Source of the DNA: Leuctra nigra
Lineage: Eukaryota; Arthropoda; Insecta; Plecoptera; Leuctridae
Direction of reading: 5' to 3'
Assembly: GCA_934045905.1 (NCBI GenBank)
Contig: OW203762.1
Coordinates: 51,423,411 to 51,487,410, forward strand
Length of the DNA: 64,000 bases
In this document: positions 35,301-46,740 of the stretch, one piece after another
Layout: every line of letters starts with the position of its first letter
How positions within the stretch are numbered: position 1 is the first letter of the stretch
Notes under the pieces: model-generated
What the model was told of the DNA's origin: nothing
Seen by the model: only the letters and a program-made list of their open reading frames with translations
The model's database searches: none
Translations under genes and position numbers: made by a program

Positions 35301-38300
35301 AGAAACTGACAATAGGATATTTGATTCACAAGTTGGGCGAGTCAATATCTGTGATTTTTTTATTTTCAATAATAATTAAGCGAGCGTAGCATGCGTCACC
35401 ACGGCACTTTCTCTGTGTGTTTTTTTTGTCTGCACTGCCCAGATTAAACTGCACAACCAATCGATCTGAAATTTTGCACACATACTAACGTAATCTATGC
35501 GGTCCCTGGGATCGTTTTTGAACGGGATCCTGTGATTGGTTCAAATTTAAAAAAATTATCTTTCGATTGGTTGTTCCGATCAATTTGAAATTTTTACAAG
35601 TCATTACGACCAAAACATTGCCCCCAATCTTACAAAGTTTCAGCCAAATCCTCCCATTGGTTAATATTTTCAAACCATCTTTCCAGTGATTTTTGAAATT
35701 TAAACTAGAACCGTTTGACCGATCAATTTAAAACTTTGCATGGTCATTGGGACCAACATTATCTGTATTTTTGACCATTTTCAGACTAATCTGTATTTAA
35801 ATCCAAAAGTTATTGACATTTTAACACATTTTGCAGATTGGCTGTCAAATTTCTGGAAAATATTTGATCACGGCAACTTCAACTCTTCAGTTCCATCCAA
35901 GGTAGTTAGAGCAGAAACTTTCAAATGCATAGGTATGAAACTAATAATGACCGTTCAAACGATCGATCTGATATTGATCTGATATTAGTGTACATACACT
36001 AATGTCATGAGTAGTCCCAAGTATATTTTTTTGTTGAGATCTTGTGATGTTTTGAAAATTAACAAGGAATTGTTCAATCAGAAAGGTTCAATCGATCAAC
36101 TTAAAACTTTGCAAGGTTATTGGGACCAATATTATAGGAATTTTTTGAGATTTTTATACAAGTCTCTTACGAAATTCAAGAATTATTGGCTTTTAATGAC
36201 ATTTTCCATAGACCGAATTTCGGTTCAAGGTGTTGCGCGCTCATCAACGCGTTATCAGCGTGGTTCCATCACAATGGGTCAGGGGGTGGGTGTTCAAATC
36301 AACACTAGGGCCGCAGGACCACTGGAAACAAGCTGGCAACGCCTGGTGTCTCCTCCTCAACTTCTTCCTCTTCTTCCTATACTTCCACTTGGTCAACAAA
36401 CTGCCTCCACCTTGTTCTATCATCCCACTGTCTGCCAACCTCCAACTCAGTCCAACTTCCTCCTCTCTCCAACACATCCACCTTAATAATCCAATCCACT
36501 TCTCTCTTGGTCTTCCTACTCTAGGTGGTTCCGAACTCAAACACCCGCCATGGCACTCGCCCTGTTCCCATCCTCTTCATGTGTCCAAACCACTGAAGCC
36601 TATCTCTGCACAGTTTAAAGTTTTAAACCCCAATCTCTCTACCCTCAGCTCACTTCTTATCTTCTTACTTCGAACCTTGTCTATTCTTGTGACTCCCTTC
36701 ACACTCCGCAATTTGGGGGGGGGGGGGGGGATAGGGTTTCATTGGGAAAATTGCTGGGTACTGTAAAGAATACAAAAAAGAACAGTATTGTTTTAAACAA
36801 ATTCTCAGAATTGTGACGATAAAACTCTTAAGTGACCAAGTAACGAATTGCCGAAAATTATTGTCCAAAAACGCATCGAATAAGTCCAAATTCACTTTCG
36901 ATTTCAAAATTATGCTGAGCCTATGTGGCCCGAACCTGCATGACACTGGGGGCCCCCCTCCCACTCCCCCAATTATTTCGTATGCAGACTGATTTCTCCA
37001 AAATACATATTTGCCGTCCTAGAATATTATGCCACTTCAATGATACTAGGTATCTATTAAGTGGGGAATTCTATTCTGACCATAATGATGAAAAGGGGAA
37101 AATAGCAGGCTGAGATAAATTTTGGGGGTCCGCGACAGCAGATGATACTTCAGGGGGATTCGTGGAATAGAACCAGTCGCCTACTTTTAATAAAATTTAA
37201 TGTGTTATTTAGTAGATCAATAATGTTCGAAATCGATTATGACCCATCTATACAATACTGCATTTTGCTGATCCCACTCAAAAGAAGCATTCTCAACATT
37301 CTGACTCGTATCATTAATTTTAGGTTACTATATTTTGGTGGTTCTTCTAGGAAAGTTTAGTTATTTAAAACTGGAACAAAATGATTGTTAATATAGGTAA
37401 GTGTAAAGGTGAGATTCTAGCAAGGTCAGATCGTAATGTTACTGGTAAAATAGCATTGCTCTCACAACAACTGGCAAGCTAAAACCATTACCATGGCTGT
37501 GATTGGGAATTAATAATAATTCTGCACACTGCCTGCCGACCTTTGCCCTGGGACTGGCGAGCAATTACTTCCAACTAGTAAGACGTGATGATACTGGCAA
37601 TGTTCTGCTGATAGAGCACGTGTGGAACTTACGTGTAGCCTGCCAAGACGTCCATTAGAGAGCTCTTCCCGGCCCCAGAAGGGCCCATGATGGCTGTCAG
37701 CTGACCAGAATGAAACTCTCCACTTATTTCTTTCAAGATGACCTGTGATTCTAAAACAAATAACGTCAACATAACTCTCTTATTCGGTAATAATAAAGTA
37801 CACACACGGACTTCATAAGACGGTAAGCGACTAAGTTGGAGCTCGAATTACAGTCAATATTATGGGCCATAGCTCGAAATTAAGATATATCGCAACAATG
37901 TGAGATTTTCTAATTTTAAGATCCAATAGGCCGAAAATGCCGTGTTGTTGCTTACAGTAAAAGTGGTTGGTCTGCTCCTCAGTTTATTATGCATATACGG
38001 TATGTTGAGTGAGTGTGAGTGTACGGTACGACTTGGCTGGGTGGAGCGACCGCTCCACTAGATTTGTTGAATGGAGGAATATGTATGAGGTGGTTGTTTG
38101 GGTGGGTGTACAGTCAGGGAAACTAGATGGTTCATACTCTGCCTCTCTCTGACCCATAACATTAACATGTTTTTATATGGAGCAGAGAGAGATAGAGTAT
38201 GAGCCATCTAGTTTCCTTGACTATACATCCAGGTAGTTGATCACACGAGTCTGCCGATCGATCCGATATAAGAAATAAATACCAGGACAGTAGCAGTATA

Positions 38301-40582
38301 GGAGAAAATAAAACATCTTTGTTTAATTTTTACAGTAAATGGACGTGCACTATTTTTATGGTCACTTTTCATGTTTTCAATAATACATCCAAGTAGGTAC
38401 CTTCCTATCTAAGTTATTTCCAACTTCTACAAAAATTAGATTTCCAATTTTCAAATAGGCTAACTATTAATAATGGATGGTAAAAACTAAAAATTCTCGG
38501 GTAAAAGGCATTCATAAATGGCAAGAAAAATGCATTGAATGAACCTCGATAATGCATTCCATCCAGCATATTATAATCTCTCTCTTTTTTATCTACATAC
38601 TGAGATTTTCGTGGGTCTCTGAAACTTCGACTACCTACTTGAAGTGTCGCAACATAAATATAATTAAGAAAGAAGTATAAAGGAACACCGATTTAATTGA
38701 TCACCGAAATTGTCGAAGTCATCGTGGGCAACGAGCGTAGATCTCCTTTTTATCGACATTGATCTTGTATTGCCTATTATTGTCAATAAAATGTACGAAC
38801 TTATCTTATCTCGAATCTGCGCATCGACCCACTTGAGAGAGTATTCATTGTCTCACATATTATTGACTAATTATTTTATTGTACTCGTTTATTGTGACGA
38901 GATTTCATTTAGCGTCCGCATTGTGAAAAAGGATCAGAGTTTACAAGTGTATTTGAGTTCAGATTGTGGATGTCAACGAGGAAGTCGATATGATTTTTTC
39001 TCCACTAGCGCCTCTCATGGGTAGAGTCTTGTTTTTCTTCTCGTCAAGGACAGCTAGTTGTCAAACATGTCAAAGGTTACGACTGGAGGACCAGAAAGCT
39101 AATGCTACCTCGGGAGGCAAAAACACCTTCGAAAACAGTGATGACTACGAGCATTACAATAATATTGAACAAAGCAATTAACGTTCTAATAATATCTATA
39201 AGACGTATACCTAATCAATAACAATATCATAGAAACAAAGTCCGAAAGTTTACGATCCAATCTACTTCATTAATAATAGTTTCGAGAGTTAGCAGGAGAC
39301 AAATAACTTAATTGAGAGATTGTCGACAAGATTTTTTCAAGTTGTAGAATCATCTTTAGTCTAATCCATATCGTGGAGCATCTTAAACATTCTCTAAGGA
39401 TATTTCGAAATAAAAACTATTTCTGTAAAACTATTTTTAACGTGTTTTTTTAATCTGTATATTGTAAAATGTTATTTTATTATTTTCGTAGGGCGTAGAA
39501 ACGAGAAAAATAGTACAAAATATTACCGTCCATGATATTACTACCTTTGAATTGTCAATCAATTCAATATCACATGCTTATTATAGACTTCAAAGGCAAA
39601 TCAAGTTTAAACTATTACGATTTTGTTTACGTTTCACAACAAAGCGAGCGTGAATTATGATTCACTAAGTCTCCTTGCAATTACGTAGGGCTGAGGTATG
39701 AATGAATTATAATAAGGAATAAATTACAGCATTGCTCGCAGAAAGTGATGCAAGACAAAACCTGTGCAGATGTGTGCACAAGGTGTCATTGAATTACGTA
39801 ACGATCGAGTTTAAGACCGCGTCCACAAGCAAGTTATCAGTAGAATAGAGCAAGCTCTGAGAGCAGAGTTAGATAATGCGAGGAAATTTAGAACATCCAT
39901 TTCAAGTGGTGATATACTTGACGCTTAAACAGGAACCTGGAGATAGTGGTCCAGTCCAGCCGCACGCAGCCACCAGATAATGCGTGCTATGTGTTGGAGT
40001 TGGAGGACAAAGACACAAGAGTGCGTGAAGGTTATACCTCGCAGCTGTTACCCATGGAGTCATAGAAATGAGGTCGGCTTTGTTTGGTCACGTGACAGCG
40101 CACTCGGCCTGCACGTGTACCCAAGGCTGTCAGCCAAATGTGTTTGTTTATTTCCTACCTCGTTTAAAGATCCCCTTTTTGACGCTGTATGAGAGGTCGG
40201 TGAACTGGACGTTGACTCTCCGTATCCTCGGCGCCGTCGCAGCGTCTGGATCATGCGGTGCAAATGTGAGCGTCGCCGGACGACGTCGTCCTCCCGACGT
40301 CTGGACGCCGATCAGACTGACGTCTTGCTTCGAGCCGTACGACAAGCCGCTGGGGATGTTGTCGGACACCTCGGAGTCACTCATGTAGTCCGAGACGCGG
40401 TCCACGGAGACGGCAGGTCTCTTCTGTGTCGAGAAGCGGAACACATTGGAGAACACGGAGTTGTGGACGCGGACTTGAACGTCACTGCACTCGTCACTGG
40501 GCTTCGTCTCGTCGACGGCGGTCAGCGAGTCTGACAGCAGCGTCCCGATGCCGCTCGAGTCCGAGGAGTCCAGCGGCTCCAT
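26304..40582 (-). CDS. ABCG1/ABCG4-like half transporter (11 exons, 731 aa)
   Basis: Exons are 40582-40159, 37750-37633, 35250-35061, 34691-34546, 33961-33723, 32827-32699, 31828-31650, 31118-30950, 27826-27726, 27496-27341 and 26648-26304; all phases join. Residues 1-120 are a polar Ser-rich extension. The ATPase domain has Walker [10 protein letters not shown] (164-172), Q-loop [10 protein letters not shown], signature LSGGQRKR (265-272), Walker [13 protein letters not shown] and H-loop His322. Membrane segments lie in exons 7-11, in the white/ABCG order: [22 protein letters not shown] and YGLEGV. It closely follows human ABCG1, including CHF near the end. ABCG half transporters dimerise and move sterols or lipids; the substrate here is unknown. 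I chose the ATG at 40582. Introns hold several MITEs. Confidence 0.94.
26702..26830 (-). mobile_element. Possible LINE 3'-end fragment with ATCTA-type tail
   Basis: Read on the minus strand, the sequence passes from cgtgttataccatgaaaatgg into A/T-rich sequence and ends in four to five ATCTA-like units. This resembles the 3' microsatellite tail of an insect non-LTR element. No reverse-transcriptase frame is attached and the 5' limit is a guess. It lies in ABCG intron 10. Confidence 0.35.
29038..29242. mobile_element. TA-flanked MITE, copy 1 (about 205 bp)
   Basis: The ends are CACCCAACAATTCATAAAAC and, on the minus strand, CACTCGACAATTCATAAAAC. Pairing extends inward through cggtatttgaa. TA lies on each side (29036-29037 and 29243-29244), as for Tc1/mariner insertions. 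A second copy lies at 61152-61364. No transposase is encoded. It sits in ABCG intron 8. Confidence 0.82.
29887..30140. repeat. Inverted repeat with 25-bp arms, ABCG intron 8
   Basis: ttggtcaataggccatttaa followed by gaaagt on the left pairs with the matching reverse sequence at about 30115-30140. Shared words such as aagtatttgacc and cttaacttttaccaaaaaa recur at 29287, 30135 and 30833, and gtgaatcacgtaatttc at about 29003 and 30171. The area is thus a patchwork of copies of one or two repeat families whose borders I cannot fix. Confidence 0.5.
32277..32435. mobile_element. MITE of 159 bp in ABCG intron 6
   Basis: The ends are CAGCCTCATGCTCAAAAGAA and its exact reverse complement. TAT lies on both sides. 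Weaker complementarity continues inward (cgacgcaagt against acttgcggacg). There is no coding capacity. The superfamily is not certain from a 2-3 bp duplication. Confidence 0.8.
34144..34393. mobile_element. Foldback element, 250 bp, ABCG intron 4
   Basis: The arms are about 65 bp and nearly identical. The left has cggttcaaatactcccgcca then gcaacagaagacggcgtacg, and the right arm (about 34323-34393) is its reverse complement, with a small change at gcgctatagcg. The arms are GC-rich in an AT-rich intron. The loop is 118 bp and pyrimidine-rich. It can form a strong hairpin in the pre-mRNA. Confidence 0.82.
35370..36000. repeat. Dispersed repeat family with 'gaccgatcaatttaaaactttgc'-like words
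   Basis: Similar phrases recur every 100-150 bp (catcaatttgaaatttttac at about 35579, gatcaatttaaaactttgca at 35720, gatcaacttaaaactttgca at 36094), each near 'attgggaccaa' and 'ttggtt'. A related stretch is at about 52860-53000 in a Shc intron. This suggests an old tandem or dispersed family; unit ends are unclear. Confidence 0.4.
36244..36640 (-). pseudogene. Degenerate LINE reverse-transcriptase C-terminal remnant
   Basis: On the minus strand one frame reads [11 protein letters not shown] and [12 protein letters not shown]; after a frame change the next reads [13 protein letters not shown]. This is the familiar tail of many insect LINE pol proteins (LRWFGHV.RM...GRPR..W). The frame is broken and there is no catalytic domain, so it is a dead fragment in ABCG intron 2. 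It is unrelated to the intact LINE at 14-19 kb, which lacks this tail. Confidence 0.6.
37751..40158 (-). other. ABCG intron 1
   Basis: This 2.4-kb first intron runs from the GC-rich first exon to the Walker A exon. It carries the MITE at 38111-38223. Nothing else is recognised; the open frames near 38.7-39.2 kb have no family signature. Confidence 0.7.
38111..38223. mobile_element. Palindromic MITE, copy A (113 bp), ABCG intron 1
   Basis: One end is CAGTCAGGGAAACTAGATGG; the other, on the minus strand, is TAGTCAAGGAAACTAGATGG. The arms extend over about 45 bp (ttcatactctgcctctctct), leaving a very small loop near acatgtttt. TA is on each side. Copy B is at 49370-49481, in the opposite orientation. 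Confidence 0.82.
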
Positions 40583-41604
40583 GGCAGCGACCGCTCGCTC
40601 CGACGTCAGACCACGGACTGAGTCTGACTCCACTCCGCCGCCTACGCAGGTCCTACCGTCCTACCGCACACTCGCGGTTGCGGCCATGTCTCCTCTCGGC
40701 AACATCCAACAGACAATGACTAGTCACTGACGCATGCGTAGATATCCATCTTATCATCTTATCTCCCAGTACAGTACACATCATAACAATATCGAGGTAC
40801 GAAAGAAAATTCAGAAAAGTCGAAAGTAAAAACGTTTGCGATTTGCTTGAGTCATATCACGATTGTGTCAGATGGACAGCAACATGAAAATACCCGGATA
40901 TTTTTACCACTTGACTTTTTAATAAATGGAAACACCTTTGTGGACATTGGAAACAAGAGCGGGCGTGCGCCGGTTTTTAAATTTAATACCCACATCAAGA
41001 TAATACTTTTATAGACTAAGTGAAGTCTTCCTCTAATCTACTTCCCACATGTTGACAAAGTATTAAAGTTACTTAATTATCATGCGATTTCTTCATAATT
41101 CGTCCACCTGTTCCTATCTTTACAGAGCAAAATCACAGCAGTTAATTAACATTATGACCTCGGCTCAATTGCCTTATCGGCTAATGGCTCCTATCACATC
41201 CAGTAGCGAGCAGTCCGAGCAACAACACATCTGGCGCTAGGTGAGGTCACGTGTGAGTTAGCAGCAAGGTCAGAGGTCACCGACAGATGTCAATGAGCGT
41301 GGAACTGGCGGCCGCGTGTAACTTTGACCCCTTGGACTCGGCAGGGGAGAACTTTGGCCCCATTGTCTGAGTAATTCGGCTGATGAGACACGCACGTGTG
41401 CCGCCCGCAATCGGCGATGATCCAATCACTTTAATTGACGGTCACTGAGACAACCTCTGAGCCCCACGCACATCCGATCCACACACTGACACGCGTTGGT
41501 AAGCGAGCACCAGTGTGCGGAGGATACAAAGCCAACTGAAAGCACGATCCAATAATCAATATGTAAAATAAGGTACAAGGGTGTTGAACCTATCAGCTGG
41601 GGTA

Positions 41605-42092
41605 GTGTTGTAAATTTCTCGAGAATTTTTTTTTTGAGAAATTTCTCGGGAAATTTCTTGAGAAATTTCTCCGATTGAGAATTTTCGGAGAATTTTTTTT
41701 CTACCAAATATCAAGACAAATTTCTTTGATAGAGAATTTTCTGGAGCTTCTTTTTAATGAAATATCAAGAGACATTTCTCTGATGGAGAATTTGTCTATA
41801 CTAAGTGATGAAGTTCTCTTTCCATTGGCTGTTGTAATGGAAGGCGGCAAATGTTTGAAAAGTATGTTTCAATCAATCATGAACAGTATAGGTACAATCA
41901 TCTATATAACATAGGTAGGTAACTTATAAGTTACATAACTGGTTAATATCATTCAGGTTACTTCTTTGATAATTTATTTCATATTCCTTTGCATAAATGT
42001 AAGTTTGAAAAAAAATTCTCCGGAGAATTTTGTTCGGAGAATTTCTCGGAGAAAATTCTCCTTCTCGAGAATTTTCTCGAGAAGACGGCAAT
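41605..42092. repeat. Segment rich in self-complementary TTCTCGAGAATT-type words
   Basis: The left part (41605-41800) repeats gagaaatttctcgggaaatt and related words; the right part (42008-42092) has ttctccggagaattttgttc and ttctcgagaattttctcgag. Left and right parts are complementary to themselves and to each other. The unlike middle is about 200 bp. It begins AGTGTTG, like hAT-type ends at 59488, but no second end or duplication is clear. Confidence 0.6.
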
Positions 42093-43139
42093 CGTTAGGC
42101 GGGGCCATTGTATGCGGATGGATGACCGGGCCGCCGTTCACTGACACCCAGTTCATAGACATTCCCAGTTCCTCCTGTTGGGCTTGAGACTGGGGTGGTT
42201 GAGGACGAAGTGTGTGACGACCAAGGAGGTTGTAGTTATATTCGAGGTTATATTCTTCCTTGGTGACGACCTCCTTCCAAATCCTCGACAGCGCGGGGTT
42301 GCCAGCTACACCGTCCTTCGGATGGGACGTAAAGCCACCCTCGCATAAAGCTTGTGGATCTTCAACCTCATCGTATGACGTTACATACCTATCGCATTAT
42401 ATCAGTTCTTATTGCAACTTAGTAAATCCATTAATACACTCAGGAGTGAAAACAAAACTCATTTATTTGCATGCGTTTAAGTACTAGATCAATTTTGGCA
42501 ACTTTTAACAATTCTAACCGAATTCATTGAAAAAGTGTTATATAAATAAATAAAGAACTTGAACTTAGATCAAATGATTAAGCATATCTCATTATGGTCA
42601 ATTACATATAACGGTGGGGGTAATCTCCCCCCCCCCCCCCCCCCAATCACACATTTACCCGCCAATATGTGTAAATCTTTGTGTAGATAAGAACGACGAT
42701 GTTCGCCCTCGCGTGAAATCCTTCTCGTCTCCCCCGACAATGCATTGAATGTCTGGTGACTACAACAGTCACGTGATCCACCCCTGGTGCATGCGGGCGG
42801 AAGAGCCACCCTCCCTCCCATCACGCGGTTCCCACGACAAAGACATCAGCTAGGTACTTGAGATCTTTGGCAGCTCAAGAGGCGCAAGGAGGAGTGGTTG
42901 TGTACATACTTCTCGAGACAACGATGTCTAAAACACGACCTGAAAGGAGCTTATCTCAAACGTGCACACATATTATTACAAAATACTCGAATGATAAGAG
43001 AAAAATGCCATACAATATTGGCAAATCCACTTGAAAGATAGAACCTAGAAAAATCGAGTGACACCTGTTGTAGCTCGGCTGGTGACAAGTAGCTCAACCT
43101 TGATTATGATGACGTTGTCCAGCACGTGTGGCTGTTAAA

Positions 43140-43409
43140 AACCTCACACAACTCTTGGACATAACAATGGTATGAATTAAAAATATAAAAACGACACAAT
43201 ATTTCGGAGACCCTTCTGTCTCCTTCATCAGGTGCACACTGAAGTGCAAAGGTGCAGGGGGAGTGTGCACCTGATGAAGGAGACAGAAGGGTCTCCGAAA
43301 TATTGTGTTGTTTTTAATGTATTTTTCATTCATGATACCATCTAGTCGGGCGTTAGCTCGACGCTGCCAAGCACCGTCTAATTGTTATGTCCAAGAGTTG
43401 TGTGAGGTT
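43140..43409. mobile_element. Inverted-repeat element with a 47-bp insertion in one arm
   Basis: The arms carry acctcacacaactcttggac with ataacaat, then acgacacaatatttcggaga and cccttctgtctccttcatca, and their reverse complements. Paired coordinates sum to 86502 in the inner part and 86549 in the outer part, so the right arm holds 47 extra bases around 43345-43380. The centre is gtgcacac...gtgtgcac. Each strand reads CTGATGA, a 6-bp stem, then CCGAAA, pointing outward. Confidence 0.75.
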
Positions 43410-43460
43410 TTATTAACATGTGACTTGGTGTATGATTCTTCCCTTTTATTAGGCGTGGCT

Positions 43461-43612
43461 GTGTCCAGTGACAGACCCGGGTTCGATGTCCAGCACGTGT
43501 CCCGTGTCCAGTGACAGACCCGGGTTCGATGTCCAGCACGTGTCCCGTGTCCAGTGACAGACCCGGGTTCGATGTCCAGCACGTGTCCCGTGTCCAGTGA
43601 CAGACCCGGGTT
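43461..43612. repeat. 43-bp minisatellite, 3.5 units, with tRNA B-box-like word
   Basis: Units start at 43461, 43504, 43547 and 43590. Each has gtgtccagtgacagacccgg, gttcgatgtccagcacgtgt and ccc. GGTTCGATGTCC resembles a Pol III B box (GGTTCGANTCC) with one extra base; the last, partial unit reads GGTTCGAGCCC. The units are almost identical. Confidence 0.9.
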
Positions 43613-44205
43613 CGAGCCCGACCCGGACCCGATGACGCAAGATCTTCGGCCACGCGTGGCAAGCGGCGAATTGTTTAATTTTGGAAATATTGAGTGGCAC
43701 TCAAGACAACACGCATTGGACGAGTCACTTGAAAACTTCTGGACATATCAAGCTGAATTATCACATTTTATAAACAACTGATTGTGTCCAAATTTCATAA
43801 CAATTACGATAGTTATGTTAAAATTAAAGTAGTGATTACCTGCAGGTTGCAGTGTTCAAGTTCTGCATCAGGAATTTCCTCTTGCACACTTTACCACTCA
43901 TTTCCTTTGAGTAGAGCAGGTAGGTACGGGTGAGGAACCAGCGCGGTAACTAGGGATTTCGGCGCCTGGTGCAAGCCTTAGGGTGCAAGTCTGCACGTTG
44001 CCCCCCCCCCCCCCCCCCCATAAGACGACGGAGTTTATACAATTGGCATAACAGTGTATGCCCGGAGGTCCCTTTTTGGTTTTTAACACATTGATTTTTT
44101 TTATAGTGGAAACATTGTCTTCTGCAATACCTAATCTAAAAACGATTTACTAAAAAGATATTAAAATACTTCGACAAAAATAATAAAAAAAAAATATTAA
44201 CACGC

Positions 44206-44440
44206 AGGCGCGTAGGAAGGGGAGGGGAATGGGGGGAAAATCCCCCCCCTCTGATTCAATTCCCCTCCCTATGTTCTTATACATCAATGTGTCAAGAAAA
44301 AAAAAATTGCCTAAAAAATGTTAAAATCGCGTAGAAATGCACCAAATTGATGTCTGAAATTCAAAAAAAATCCGGGGCTGTGCGCCCCGGATTCGCATTT
44401 TTCTGGGGGGCCCTCCCCCAGACCCCCCATTGTCTTCGTA
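44206..44440 (+). mobile_element. Partial copy of the CAGGCGCGTAGGAA element
   Basis: CAGGCGCGTAGGAAGGGGAG at 44206 matches the terminus of the 45374-46342 element. The following G-rich and C-rich sequence and the ccggggctgtgcgccccgga hairpin are also of that style. No right-hand end CCTACGCGCCTG is found before the full copy, so this copy is truncated or its end is lost; its limit is approximate. Confidence 0.5.
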
Positions 44441-45373
44441 GGCACTAGCTTAGACTAAATGCACTAGTATTTCCAGCTCAAGTTCTTTTACAATATTATT
44501 CCCACCCCTTACAAATTTAGTGCTTTTCAGCGCCCGCACACCCACTCTTGTTATGAATAGACGATTCCATTATATATCTGAGTGGCTCTGGTTTCTGAAA
44601 TAATTCATGCGTAAACCAAATTTCTGAATAATTTTTGATACATCAACTAGGTAGGTACTTATCTTCATGTTAAATAATATCATTGATAATATTCAATCAG
44701 GGCGCCGACGTTTGTAAAATCCGAGGAATGCCCGAAAAGTAATTTTAAGACTACTAAACAGAAGTATACCTACATGCATTGTTTTGTTTGCTTTTGTGAT
44801 TACCTGTTGCATATATTTGACTCATTTTCTGTATTCATTGTGATCTATTCTATTGTGTGCCATAGAGCCACATTGACAAAAAAATAAAATATTAATGGTG
44901 ACATTTTTATTAATCCGGATGTCGGTGCAATATGAGTCACACCGTTTCTCTGATCAAGTTGAAATTGTACCAATATATCGAACACCAATAGGGTTTGCAG
45001 CAGTGTTTGAACAATCACTGATTAGCTGAAAAGTCAAATACTCCGATCAAAGTAAAATTTTGCCAACATTAAATAATTGAATTTCAAAGCTCTTTTCTTG
45101 ATGGTATATTTTGATATTTTTTTAACTGTAAATAAATACATATTATATTATTGGTTTAGTAGAAAGGAGATGTGGAGTAAATAATAAATAATGCTATGTA
45201 GTAAAATAGATTCATTTATTAGTCAAATAAGTAAATAGGTAATACAGTATTATTTGTTTAAAGCAGCAGATCTGTTTGTAGCTCAACGAAACCTGCTCCA
45301 AAGTTTCATACATTGCTCCAGCTATAAACTAGGCAAACAATTGCTCTGAGCAGGAAAAACAAGCAAACAAACA

Positions 45374-46342
45374 CAGGCGCGTAGGAAATTTATTTTGAGT
45401 GGGGGGGTCAAAATTATCGGGGATCGATTAATGTGAGAAAAAAGTAGTTAGCCGGCACAAGGGGGTCGGGGGGGCTCGCCCCCCAGTTTGCCCGCAGGGC
45501 CTTTTTTGAATTTTTGATACAAAAGAATCGATTTTGAAGCTCTTTTGGCATTCTTATGAAAGAAATTTACAATGTGTGATATGCAATAATCTGTAACTAC
45601 TTACTTAAGAGTTTTTGATACAAAAGAATCGAATTTGAAGCTATTTTGTCATCATTTTCAAAGAAATTTAAAATGTGTGATATGCTATATTCTTCGGAAA
45701 ACTTTGGACAAAATGCATTATTATCTGTAAATGTTTTATTTGACAAAATCCCCAATGGCCCCGCAGGGAATTTTTTGAGTTTTTGTTACAAAATAATCAA
45801 ATTTGAAGTATTTTTGGCATTCTTTTCAAAAAAAAAAAAAAAATGTGTGCTACGCAATATTCTTGGAAAAACTTTATACACAATGCATTATAATCTGTTC
45901 ATCTTTTTATTTGATAAAATCCCCAATGGACCCCGCAGAAATTTTTTTGAATTTGTAGTAAAAGAGAGTCGATTATGAATCAATTTTGGAATTCCTTTGA
46001 AAAAGGTTGCAATGTATCAGCAATAAGCAATAAGACAAAATAATCTGTATGTGTTTTGGTGTCATATTTTAATGTGTCATATTACATTTTATTCATGAGG
46101 ATGATTACGTTGGACAAATTAGTTATTGTCTCATTGGTTGGAAATACCTGTTCAATTAGTTTTGCAAAACTTGGGAAAATTTTGAGAATTCAACCTCATA
46201 ATGGAGCAAATCTGTGCATTTTTGGATCTCACTATCAATTTTTTGTACCTATATCTGGGAGTGATATCTGGGGGTGTCAAGATGAAAAGTGGGGGGGTCA
46301 TTGACCCCCACTCCCCCCCCCCCCCCCCTTCCTACGCGCCTG
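45374..46342. mobile_element. Non-autonomous hAT-like element, 969 bp, perfect 8-bp target duplication
   Basis: Ends are CAGGCGCGTAGGAA and TTCCTACGCGCCTG. AACAAACA flanks both sides (45366-45373 and 46343-46350). Inside are three degenerate repeats of about 130-170 bp, each with 'ccccgcaggg' or similar, then ttttttgaatttttgatac, 'aaagaatcgaatttgaag' and a 'cattcttttcaaa' word. G-rich strings lie inside both ends, with a poly-C tract at about 46313-46328. There is no transposase. The exact 8-bp duplication makes hAT-type insertion likely. Confidence 0.88.
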
Positions 46343-46649
46343 AACAAACAGAGCAAGCCAGTACCTACTCTTGGTTGAAAGTGCAAGACTTTAAAATGTG
46401 CAAAAGCCTGTAGATAGTACATGGTAGTGGTATATTAACTTAGAATAATAGTAGAATAATAAGAAAATCATCATAAAAAATACTTAATTTATCATAATAT
46501 GTCAAGTTTTATGTATGTATATGTAGGTATGTATATTACATTGTATATAGGTAATTGTTTCTATGATACTGTGGTAATGTAATAGTATTACAGCTAATAT
46601 AATATTTAGGTTCAATTCCTTGAACACTACTTGTACTGCTTTCTTATAT

Positions 46650-46740
46650 AACGTAAATAATAATAATAATAATACTTTTATTTAATAACAACAATAAGCG
46701 CATCCACATCTTACCTAAAAAAAATATATATAATACAAGG
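46650..46740 (-). mobile_element. Possible LINE/SINE 3' tail (AAT-type microsatellite)
   Basis: On the minus strand the sequence ttgttattaaataaaagtat runs into (ATT)n. Such tails end many insect retroposons. No coding part is attached. The left border at about 46650 is the microsatellite; the other border is not visible. Confidence 0.3.

Noticed and set aside
36007..36766. 159- and 178-residue plus-strand frames
   Set aside because: They are antisense to a decayed LINE pol fragment and are Pro/Leu/Ser-rich low complexity with no family signature.
40253..40719. Plus-strand frames opposite ABCG exon 1
   Set aside because: They are shadows of a GC-rich coding exon; the minus-strand frame joins in phase to the Walker A exon.
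43271..43300. A confirmed hammerhead ribozyme
   Set aside because: There is an additional A after CTGATGA, and no adjacent stem III partner with a cleavable NUH was found on the same strand; kept only as a lead.
43461..43612. tRNA genes in tandem
   Set aside because: The B-box-like word has an extra base and no A box or cloverleaf can be drawn in a 43-bp unit.
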